NCBI GenBank assembly: GCA_937974625.1
Contig: CALJVJ010000373.1
Span: forward strand, 1 to 34,401
Reading direction: 5' to 3'
Length of the DNA stretch: 34,401 nt
Source: an uncultured Saprospiraceae bacterium
Lineage (GTDB): Bacteria > Bacteroidota > Bacteroidia > Chitinophagales > Saprospiraceae
Numbering within the stretch: position 1 is the stretch's first letter; the number at the start of each line of letters is the position of its first letter. A model generated the notes under the pieces. It saw only the letters and a list, made by a program, of their open reading frames with translations. It was not told the origin of the DNA and made no database searches. The position numbers and the translations under genes were made by a program. Positions 1 through 6,297 of this stretch are shown here, one piece after another.

Positions 1-2
1 TG

Positions 3-1568
3 ATTAATTATCGGTATTCTACACTTGGAATTATTGAAGATTTAGGCGTCATAGAAGCAGGCAGTGGTGCACCAAATTTTCAAGACCTTTCTTTTAAAGT
101 ACGATTACCGACCAAAAAGGCAGGTACTTTTAGTTTATTTGGATTAGGAGGTGATTTTATTTCGGAAGAAGATTATACCTCTGCGGGGGACCAACGTCGA
201 GATATTTTTACAGGCAAGACAGGCATCGTTGGTTTATCTCATCTACTAAATTTATCTAATAAAACCTACTTAAAAACAGTGGTTGCTGCAAATACAGCAG
301 GTCGATTTTATGATGAAGGGAGATTAGGATTACAAACAGCAGGAGAAGTGGACAACGATTATAAAGAATTTTTTGAAGATAAGTCTACTCGCGTTTCTTT
401 GTTATTAAACCATAAATTTAACAGCAAGCATGTTTTAAGAGCAGGAGGTGTATATAGTCATTTGGGCTATGATTTAAAATTAGAAGACCGAATTTTCGAA
501 TGGGTTGAAAATGCAGATGGTTCCTACACTAGAAACTATTCGGACCAATGGAATGTCTTGTTAGGTAGTAAAGGTAATGCTTATAGTGTTCAAAGTTATT
601 TGCAATGGAAATATAACATTGCGTCCAATTTGACCTTGAATACAGGATTGCATTTATTGCATTTTGGCTTGAATAAAAATACTTCGATTGAACCAAGAAT
701 AGGGATGAATTGGCAATTTTCACCACGCCAATCAATAGCTATTGGTATAGGAAGACATAGTAAAATTGAATCCTTGTCCACCTATTTTGTACAGCGACAA
801 AATGCACAGGGAGAAAAGGTGTTACCGAACAGGAATTTACCTTTACAAAAATCGACACACTACATTATGTCTTATAATTTGGCAGTAGCCAAAAAATTGA
901 ATTTTAAAATAGAGACTTATTATCAAAGTATCGATAATCTACCAATCAGCACTGTACCGAATAGCAACGTAGCTTTAATGAACCAATATTATTTTGATGT
1001 CTTTTTTGATATTCCAAGTTTATCAGGAGATGGCAAAGGAAGAAACTACGGAGTAGATGTTAGTTTGGAAAAAGGCTTTAGTAATAACAGCTATTTTGTA
1101 ATTAATGGGTCGTTATTTAAGTCAGAATATCAGACAAACACCAAAGAATGGTATCAAACCAAATTTAGTAGTAATTACAACTTTGTGGCAATAGGCGGAA
1201 AAGAATTTCACTTTGGTAAAAAAGCGAAACGAACCTTGGGTATCAATGCTAAAGTATTACTGAACGGTGCTTTGAGGTATACGCCCATTAACGAGACAGC
1301 AAGTTTAACTGCCCAAGAAAGCATTTATAATGAAACGCCATTCACAGAACATTTGCCGACGTATTGGAGAGCAGACTTAGGTTTGAATTATAGTTGGTAT
1401 AAAAAGCGCGTAGTACATTCATTGAGTTTGAATGTACAAAATGTCACCAATCGAGAGAATGTATTTAGTCAAATAGAGTTTTACCGAGCGAGTACAGGTC
1501 AGATTGAGCGAAGGCAAAGCACGCAGTTATCCTTGATTCCTATTTTGAGTTATCGAATCGAATTTTAG
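3..1568 (+). CDS. TonB-dependent outer-membrane receptor, C-terminal part (5' end outside window)
   Basis: The reading frame is open from the left edge, so the gene begins upstream and only about 521 C-terminal residues are seen; the GTG at 279 is internal. The product looks like the beta-barrel half of a SusC/CarboxypepD-regulatory-type TonB-dependent receptor, which imports large substrates across the outer membrane using TonB energy. What is visible: alternating amphipathic strands rich in aromatic residues and Asn; a motif near the end (LNVQNVTNRENVF) typical of the last strands of these barrels; and a terminal strand ending IEF with a C-terminal Phe, as expected for a BAM substrate. The plug domain and TonB box are not in the window, so the substrate cannot be inferred. 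A perfect inverted repeat follows the stop at once. Confidence 0.8.
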   Translation: MNYRYSTLGIIEDLGVIEAGSGAPNFQDLSFKVRLPTKKAGTFSLFGLGGDFISEEDYTSAGDQRRDIFTGKTGIVGLSHLLNLSNKTYLKTVVAANTAGRFYDEGRLGLQTAGEVDNDYKEFFEDKSTRVSLLLNHKFNSKHVLRAGGVYSHLGYDLKLEDRIFEWVENADGSYTRNYSDQWNVLLGSKGNAYSVQSYLQWKYNIASNLTLNTGLHLLHFGLNKNTSIEPRIGMNWQFSPRQSIAIGIGRHSKIESLSTYFVQRQNAQGEKVLPNRNLPLQKSTHYIMSYNLAVAKKLNFKIETYYQSIDNLPISTVPNSNVALMNQYYFDVFFDIPSLSGDGKGRNYGVDVSLEKGFSNNSYFVINGSLFKSEYQTNTKEWYQTKFSSNYNFVAIGGKEFHFGKKAKRTLGINAKVLLNGALRYTPINETASLTAQESIYNETPFTEHLPTYWRADLGLNYSWYKKRVVHSLSLNVQNVTNRENVFSQIEFYRASTGQIERRQSTQLSLIPILSYRIEF

Positions 1569-1576
1569 CAGTAGGC

Positions 1577-1609
1577 AGACTAGTCAGATTTCCAAAATCT
1601 GACTAGTCT
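1577..1609. terminator. Perfect 15-bp inverted repeat between convergent genes
   Basis: Arms 1577-1591 and 1595-1609 are exact complements around a 3-nt loop. The repeat starts 9 bp after the receptor stop and ends 10 bp before the stop of the convergent DsbA-like gene, so it probably terminates transcription from both sides. There is no long T-run on the + side. The stem contains the palindrome GACTAGTC, which also occurs in the intergenic palindrome at 18143-18152. Confidence 0.6.
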
Positions 1610-1618
1610 AAATTAGCA

Positions 1619-2275
1619 TCAAGATGGTGCCTGGCCCAGTTGTTTCAAAACCTTCTGTATGCGCTCATCCAAATTGTCAAAATCAGTATATCCTTTAGCT
1701 ATCAAATAAAACTGAGTATCCTCTGTTTGCACCAATAATTGAGGATACCCAGTCACTTGCAATTGTTTAGCCAAAGCAAATTCATAGTGAGCAGCATCTA
1801 CAAATTCATCCATTTTCATTTGTTGTAAAAACGATTCGCCATCCAATCCAAAATCAGTGGCTAGAGATAGATAGAGTGCATCATCATCAATTTCTATTGC
1901 CTCTACAAACAATTTCTGTTGAAGAGCATGGGCATAAGCTAAGGCTTTTTGAGGCAAATGACTTTTAAAAACGGATAAAGCAATAGCTGGAATTTCAGAG
2001 TTTCGCAAAGAATCTCCTTGAGCTACTTTTTTTAAATAGGCCGCACTAAAAGCGGTGCCGGTAAAAGACTCAATCCGTTGATAGATTTCTAAAATATTTG
2101 GTGGAGCTGCATCTTTGATTGGACCAATTCTATCACCAATAATCATCCCACCGCTCAATACTTCATAGTCAAACTCATTTTGGTATTTATCTTGGATGGC
2201 TGTAATAACTTTGCTAAAGGCAAAGCACCAAGAACAGTGAGCATCATAGACATAAATTAGTTTTAATGTATTCAT
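1619..2275 (-). CDS. DsbA-family thiol oxidoreductase (FrnE-like)
   Basis: A 218-residue thioredoxin-fold protein. It has the redox motif C14-S-W-C17 after the first beta strand (YVYDAHCSWCFAF) and a helical insertion at about residues 45-165. The cis-proline loop TGYP (P178) is followed by a strand, as in the DsbA/FrnE/2-hydroxychromene-2-carboxylate isomerase group. There is no signal peptide, so it is probably cytoplasmic, unlike classical periplasmic DsbA; FrnE-type relatives are implicated in disulfide chemistry and oxidative-stress tolerance. It is a single gene, convergent with the TonB receptor, with no operon partner. The family call is solid; the physiological substrate is unknown. 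Confidence 0.85.
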   Translation of the reverse strand: MNTLKLIYVYDAHCSWCFAFSKVITAIQDKYQNEFDYEVLSGGMIIGDRIGPIKDAAPPNILEIYQRIESFTGTAFSAAYLKKVAQGDSLRNSEIPAIALSVFKSHLPQKALAYAHALQQKLFVEAIEIDDDALYLSLATDFGLDGESFLQQMKMDEFVDAAHYEFALAKQLQVTGYPQLLVQTEDTQFYLIAKGYTDFDNLDERIQKVLKQLGQAPS

Positions 2276-2365
2276 TATAGCAAAACATCAGTTGAGCAAA
2301 ATAAGTTGAATAAATATTAGACATTATTCGACGATATTCCTAGGAAATAAATAGAGAGGAATAGT

Positions 2366-2430
2366 CATTTTTCTTTCTTTTTTCTTCTTTCAGTAACTTA
2401 GTTAACTATAGACCTAAAAAAAGGAAAATG
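2366..2430. repeat. AT-rich imperfect hairpin, possibly a degenerate relative of the 4.4/18.3 kb repeat
   Basis: A pyrimidine-rich left arm (from CATTTTTCTTTC) pairs imperfectly with a purine-rich right arm ending GGAAAATG. The arrangement resembles the CATTTTG...CAAAATG arms of the element at 4422-4499, but low complexity makes the relation doubtful. Confidence 0.2.
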
Positions 2431-2667
2431 GCTGATAAGGTCATTTATTTACAGAGTGATAATTTTCAAATAAAATCTATTATAGCTATCAAAAGATTTT
2501 CTGCAAAAAAAGATATATATATTTTATAAAGTTTTTACCTATAAAATACCAATTTTACGCAATTTGTCTACCCTAAATATGGTAATTACCAAAGAAAAGT
2601 TCCTTTCAATTAGGAAAAAAGGCAAGTTCTGTCGTATCTTAGCGTTGAATTAATTACTCTTTTTGGG

Positions 2668-2695
2668 GGAGGGCATAAGGTCCTCCTTCTTTTTT
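2668..2695 (+). terminator. Terminator-like stem GGAGG/CCTCC with T-run
   Basis: GGAGG (2668-2672) pairs with CCTCC (2682-2686) and is followed by a T-rich tract. No + strand gene ends upstream, since the DsbA-like gene is on the other strand. If functional, it would end a small untranslated RNA starting downstream of the partial -7 box at 2635. Confidence 0.4.
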
Positions 2696-2920
2696 GTCAC
2701 AAATTCGTGTACATATTGTTTTGTAAAATTAAATATTTTTACGACATTTAAAAATAAGGATATTGTTTATAAAAATAGTATTGGTTGAGTAAGAATAGTT
2801 TAAAATCTTTTGTCCAAGCCCTTACTCAAAAAACAATGAGTTCTTATAAAAAAGCAATTTTATTTTTTGAATCCGCATAAATCATTTTGATAAGTCAACA
2901 GGAATCCCTAAATTTCCTAT

Positions 2921-3316
2921 ATGGCAGTCAAGGAACTAGAAATAATACTAACTCGACAATTAGCCGATTCGTTGTCAATTCCTGTATTCATCACGGATAC
3001 AGAAGGAACCTTGGTATTTTTTAACGAACCTGCAGAATCTATACTAGGTCAAAAATATGGAGAAACAGGAGCCATGACAGTTGAGCAATGGTCTAGTCTT
3101 TTTGAGCCACAAACAGCTGAAGGAAAACGAATTCCGAGAATAGATTTACCTTTAGTCAAGACCTTGACGTATTGTCAACCTGCCCAAAGCGAATTATGGA
3201 TTAAAAATTTAGAAGGAAAGCGTTTTTTGTTATCTGTAACGAGTTTTCCATTGATAGGACGTTCTAATCGTTTTGTTGGTGCCGTCGCTATTTTTTGGGA
3301 AAAAGAATCACCATGA
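2921..3316 (+). CDS. Small stand-alone PAS-domain protein
   Basis: A 131-residue protein that is essentially one PAS domain (about residues 8-128). A strand-helix opening (IPVFITDTEGTLVFFNEPAESILG) is typical of PAS cores, where the Asn after FF lies in the ligand pocket region. The terminal strands (FLLSVTSFPLIG, FVGAVAIFWEKE) match the last PAS beta sheet. No kinase, cyclase or HTH output domain is attached and no signal peptide or membrane segment is present, so it is a cytosolic sensor module that must act through a partner. The stop codon overlaps the start of the next gene (ATGA, 3313-3316), implying translational coupling with the metallo-beta-lactamase-fold protein, which is the obvious candidate output. 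Cofactor or ligand cannot be read from sequence. Confidence 0.8.
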   Translation: MAVKELEIILTRQLADSLSIPVFITDTEGTLVFFNEPAESILGQKYGETGAMTVEQWSSLFEPQTAEGKRIPRIDLPLVKTLTYCQPAQSELWIKNLEGKRFLLSVTSFPLIGRSNRFVGAVAIFWEKESP

Positions 3317-4143
3317 AAGTAAAATTATGGGGCACTAGAGGTTCTGTTCCTTCTCCAGGACCAGAGACGCAGATTTATGGTGGTAACACGTCTTGTGTGA
3401 CGGTGTCTACAGATAATGCTTTTATCGTATTAGATGCGGGTTCAGGTATACGCAGATTAGGTAATGACCCCATAGTGAAGGGACACAAAGTGATACATAT
3501 ATTGTTGACCCATTTGCATATGGATCATATTTTAGGCTTAGGTTTTTTTGGACCATTATATAATCCAGCACAAGAAGTCCATATTTGGGGACCAGCTAGT
3601 TTTAATCATAGTTTAATTGACCGACTTAACCGTTATTTATCGCCACCTCTATTTCCCGTAAATATTAGAGAATTACCAGCCAAAGTCATCTTTCACGAAG
3701 TAACGCATGGTTTTTTTGAAATCAATACCTTAAAAATATATGCAAATTATGTGTGTCATCCTGGACCAACATTAGGTTACCGTATTGAAGATGGTGATGC
3801 AACTTTTGCCTACATTCCAGACCATGAGCCAGCTTTGGGTTTGCGCAATTTCTCTGAAGATCCAGAATGGACTTCTGGTTATTCGATTGCCAAAGATGTA
3901 GATTTATTAATTCATGATGCACAGTTTTCAGATGAGGAATATGAGCAGTGTGTAGGGTGGGGACATAGCACGATGTCTCATGCCATCCGGTTTGCAAAAT
4001 TAGCCAATGTTAAGAAGTTATTATTTTTTCATCATGATCCCAATCATTCTGATAAGCAATTAGAAAAATTGGCTAAAAAATATTTGAAGCGACTCCCATA
4101 TGATGCAGAGATAGGACAAGAGGGGAAGGTATTCGATTTGTAG
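3313..4143 (+). CDS. MBL-fold metallohydrolase (TaR3-like / class II cAMP phosphodiesterase-like)
   Basis: A 276-residue metallo-beta-lactamase-fold enzyme. The chosen start is the ATG at 3313, giving MKVKLWGTRGSVPSPG, the usual N-terminus of this subfamily; it overlaps the upstream PAS stop. The metal site is visible: HLHMDH at residues 67-72 (H67, H69, D71, H72), then VCHPGPTLGYRIED, a DHEP and HDAQFSDEEY segment, GHSTMSHA, and a late FFHHDPNHSD. Relatives include cyclic-nucleotide phosphodiesterase-like and RNase Z-like hydrolases, sometimes fused to receiver or cNMP modules; here the sensory module is a separate overlapping gene. A phosphodiester bond is the probable target, but the substrate is unproven. 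Confidence 0.85.
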   Translation: MKVKLWGTRGSVPSPGPETQIYGGNTSCVTVSTDNAFIVLDAGSGIRRLGNDPIVKGHKVIHILLTHLHMDHILGLGFFGPLYNPAQEVHIWGPASFNHSLIDRLNRYLSPPLFPVNIRELPAKVIFHEVTHGFFEINTLKIYANYVCHPGPTLGYRIEDGDATFAYIPDHEPALGLRNFSEDPEWTSGYSIAKDVDLLIHDAQFSDEEYEQCVGWGHSTMSHAIRFAKLANVKKLLFFHHDPNHSDKQLEKLAKKYLKRLPYDAEIGQEGKVFDL

Positions 4144-4288
4144 TTAACTAGGATGTTTGATACTGTCGTAGTGTAAAAAGAGCGTTTAAAAAACTGAAAA
4201 TTTCTTTTAATTTAAAATAATATTGGGAATTTTACCGTAAAACCCTTATATTTAGCTATCAATTTATTTGATAATAAGTTCCTCAAAT

Positions 4289-4383
4289 CGGTTGGGCTAG
4301 TAAATAAGGATTTTAGAAACACTTCATCCACCTATATTTGTTTCCAAGCAAACACCCACCTTCACTAGACCAACCGTTTTTTT
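4289..4383 (+). terminator. Long-loop stem followed by seven T (possible small-RNA 3' end)
   Basis: A 13-bp stem with one G-A mismatch pairs 4289-4301 (CGGTTGGGCTAGT) with 4364-4376, enclosing a 62-nt loop and followed directly by T7 (4377-4383). This is too far from the MBL gene stop (4143) and too open-looped for a standard terminator. An element resembling the Bacteroidota -33/-7 pair (TTG near 4223, TATATTTA near 4249) lies upstream, so a short untranslated RNA is possible. Confidence 0.35.
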
Positions 4384-4395
4384 AGTCATCTTAGT

Positions 4396-4508
4396 GATGA
4401 AAAAATAATTCCGTCTTATAACATTTTGCTTTAGCCTTCTTTTTCTAACCAGTCCCGATTTTATATCGGGATTTATAAAAAGAAAACTAAAACAAAATGA
4501 CATACTTA
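4396..4508 (-). repeat. Dispersed hairpin repeat, copy 1
   Basis: Arms 4422-4444 and 4477-4499 form an uninterrupted 23-bp helix if read on the minus strand, where three positions are G-U pairs; on the plus strand those positions are C-A mismatches. A small inner stem (TCCCGAT/ATCGGGA, 4453-4471) sits in the loop. Reverse-complemented, this copy aligns with the element at 18232-18335: shared AAGT..GTCAT.TTGTTTTAG before the hairpin loop and TTAGAAAAAGAA.GCTAA plus a terminal TTTTTTCATC after it. No coding capacity. Confidence 0.65.
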
Positions 4509-4522
4509 GGGTCAAGGTAGGG

Positions 4523-4563
4523 AATAGCTAAGTCTTATAAATAAAGGGCTTAGCTATTTTTTT
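4523..4563 (+). terminator. Intrinsic terminator-like hairpin upstream of the transposase
   Basis: AATAGCTAAG (4523-4532) pairs perfectly with CTTAGCTATT (4549-4558), with a 16-nt loop and a T-run to 4563. In this position it would stop read-through into the transposase gene, a common protection in insertion sequences. Confidence 0.5.
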
Positions 4564-4572
4564 GCTAAAAAG

Positions 4573-4612
4573 TTACCCCGAAAAGCGGCAAAAGCCTTAA
4601 ATTTCGGGGTAA
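4573..4612 (+). promoter_or_regulatory. Hairpin just upstream of the transposase start
   Basis: TTACCCCGAAA (4573-4583) pairs perfectly with TTTCGGGGTAA (4602-4612). It ends 38 nt before the proposed TTG start and could limit translation initiation or transcription of the transposase; the role is inferred from position only. Confidence 0.4.
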
Positions 4613-4650
4613 ACCATAAAATCGTACATCAAAGATAGCCAAATTTCATT

Positions 4651-6045
4651 TTGCAAATAGCACTTTTTCCTACCCAGTCGGGTCGCTCTATTCGTTACCT
4701 AAGATTCCATCAGGAAGAATTAGGGCAGCTTAGAGCTAGTCTACCCATCAAAAAATTAGCAGCGTTATTACCAAAACCTAAATCCAATGCTGGTTCAAAG
4801 CCTTGGTTTGACAATGAAGGGAAGATTGCGCTGCAATTTTTAAAGATATATGAAGCTTGTAGTGATGAGAAGTTATTGGCTCGTCTAAATCGAGATTGGG
4901 GCTTACAGATGTTCTGTGGTATCCAGTTACAAGCGGGAGAAAAAATAAAAGACCCTAATCTAATCTGGCAGATTCGTAAATTTGTCTCCCAACACCTAGA
5001 TATTAAACAATTTCAATCCATTATGATTGAGCATTGGAAAGCAGATATGGTCAACACACAAATAGGGATGAGTGATGCGACGTGTTATGAGAGCTATATC
5101 AAATATCCAACGGATGTAAATTTAATGTGGGACTGTATTAGTTGGCTCAATGAAGCGATTCGTTATTACTCCAAGGAACTTAAACTAAGATTACCTCGCA
5201 ATAAATTTGACCAACAAAAGACTAAACAGTTAGCTTATGCCAAGCGAAGGAAAAAGTTCAAGAAATTAGAAAAGCGACGAAGGCGACAATTATTATATTT
5301 ACTCAATAAGTTACTGTTTCAATTTGATGAAGTAATTTCGTATTGGCAAAGTCAAGTCCCAATAGGTAAAGCCGACGCTTGGTTAATTCCTAATGAAGAT
5401 TTAACCAAAACTCAACTAATTGGTAAGATTTATGAGCAACAACGCTTTCATTATGACCATCCTGGCCAAAGTGTTCCTAATCGGATAGTATCTTTATTTA
5501 AGCCTTTTCTTCGACCTATCATCCGTGGTAAAGAAAGTAATGGAGGAAAACGAGTTGAATTTGGGGCAAAGGTGAATACTTGGCAAGTCGATGGTTTGAA
5601 TTTTATTGAACATTTTTCTTTTTCTGCTTTTCACGAAGGCATCCGATTAAAGCAGGGTATCGCATTTCATCACCTTCACTTTGGTAAATTAAAACAGTTA
5701 GGAGCAGATGCCATTTATGCAACCAATGAGAATCGAAGATATGTTAGTAAGTTAGGCATTGCTACTTGTTTCAAGCCTAAAGGAAGAAGAACCATACAGC
5801 CTATTGTTCGCAAACAAGAGGACTTAGCTAGAAAAACTATTGGCGCTATCCGAGCCACTGTTTTAGAAGGTAGTTATGGTAACGATAAAAATCACTATAC
5901 CCTCAAAAAGGTCAAAGCTCGCACTGAATCTACAGAGATAGCTTGGATTTTCTTTGGAATGATGACGGCTAATGCCGTTAAAATTGCTAAACGAAAATTG
6001 GCTAAAATGAAAAACGCTCCTCCCAATATTGCTGCTGTGGCTTAG
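4651..6045 (+). CDS. DDE transposase, IS1182/IS5-like (DUF772-type)
   Basis: A 464-residue transposase. It has an N-terminal DUF772-type region (about 50-130) and a catalytic domain whose likely triad is D142 (in MSDATCYE), D353 (GADAIYATNENRR) and E406 (LEGSYGNDKNHY). The YPTDVNLMWD segment and the late AWIFFGMMTANAVK segment are characteristic of this group. A very basic stretch (about 185-212) splits the fold. No ATG fits: the frame is closed by TAG at 4636 and the first usable initiator is TTG at 4651 (or ATT at 4648). Two hairpins precede it. The coding sequence looks intact. Terminal inverted repeats and target duplications could not be identified, so the ends of the element are unknown. 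Confidence 0.85.
   Translation: MQIALFPTQSGRSIRYLRFHQEELGQLRASLPIKKLAALLPKPKSNAGSKPWFDNEGKIALQFLKIYEACSDEKLLARLNRDWGLQMFCGIQLQAGEKIKDPNLIWQIRKFVSQHLDIKQFQSIMIEHWKADMVNTQIGMSDATCYESYIKYPTDVNLMWDCISWLNEAIRYYSKELKLRLPRNKFDQQKTKQLAYAKRRKKFKKLEKRRRRQLLYLLNKLLFQFDEVISYWQSQVPIGKADAWLIPNEDLTKTQLIGKIYEQQRFHYDHPGQSVPNRIVSLFKPFLRPIIRGKESNGGKRVEFGAKVNTWQVDGLNFIEHFSFSAFHEGIRLKQGIAFHHLHFGKLKQLGADAIYATNENRRYVSKLGIATCFKPKGRRTIQPIVRKQEDLARKTIGAIRATVLEGSYGNDKNHYTLKKVKARTESTEIAWIFFGMMTANAVKIAKRKLAKMKNAPPNIAAVA
4651..6045 (+). mobile_element. Insertion sequence, minimum extent (ends not resolved)
   Basis: The interval is only the transposase gene. Comparing 4144-4650 with the reverse complement of 6046-6297 by eye gave no convincing terminal inverted repeats. 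No interrupted gene was seen on either side, so insertion seems to be intergenic. Confidence 0.5.
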
Positions 6046-6177
6046 AGTCGAATCATTTTTTGGTAAATACTATTGGAATTATTCCGGTAACGAGGGATAG
6101 GCTAAATTCTGACGCCTATTTTGAAAATTTTGCTGATAAAAACAGACTTTTCTTATAATTCTCACAGATGAATTCAA

Positions 6178-6219
6178 AAAATAAGGTCGATTGATAATTT
6201 TATCAACTGACCTTATTTT
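6178..6219. terminator. Strong bidirectional terminator after the transposase
   Basis: AAAATAAGGTC (6178-6188) pairs with GACCTTATTTT (6209-6219); inside it TTGATAA pairs with TTATCAA, giving a nearly continuous hairpin flanked by A and T runs. It lies between the transposase and the convergent DUF1080-amidohydrolase gene. Nothing else was seen in 6046-6297. Confidence 0.7.
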
Positions 6220-6297
6220 TTATTCACGAAATTTAATTCTGAGAACGCTACTTTATGCAATTCCCATGGTAGACCCTACTTATTTTTTCATGAGTGC

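Larger units (their letters stand above)
2276..2920. other. 645-bp intergenic region, mostly AT-rich; weak hairpins and one terminator-like stem
   Basis: No convincing ORF. The contents that can be supported are an AT-rich imperfect hairpin at 2366-2430, a short inverted pair (2582-2588 with 2651-2657), a partial -7 box (TATCTTAG, 2635-2642), and a GC-rich stem followed by T residues at 2668-2695. Together these could mark a short non-coding transcript or a leader ending near 2695. Nothing recognisable was seen between 2696 and 2920 apart from the expected promoter space of the PAS gene. Confidence 0.4.

Noticed and set aside
279..1568. GTG at 279 as a true start of a 429-residue protein
   Set aside because: The same frame is open and barrel-like back to the window edge, so the gene starts outside.
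3295..3312. TTG at 3295 as start of the MBL-fold gene
   Set aside because: The ATG at 3313 gives the normal family N-terminus and a standard ATGA overlap with the PAS gene.
4324..4515. 63-residue minus-strand ORF before the transposase
   Set aside because: It runs through two hairpins of a repeat element and encodes low-complexity sequence.
4222..6093. Similar sequences flanking the transposase (TATTGGGAATTTTACCG and TATTGGAATTATTCCGG) as target-site duplication
   Set aside because: They are imperfect, too long for the usual duplication of this IS group and sit at unequal distances from the gene.
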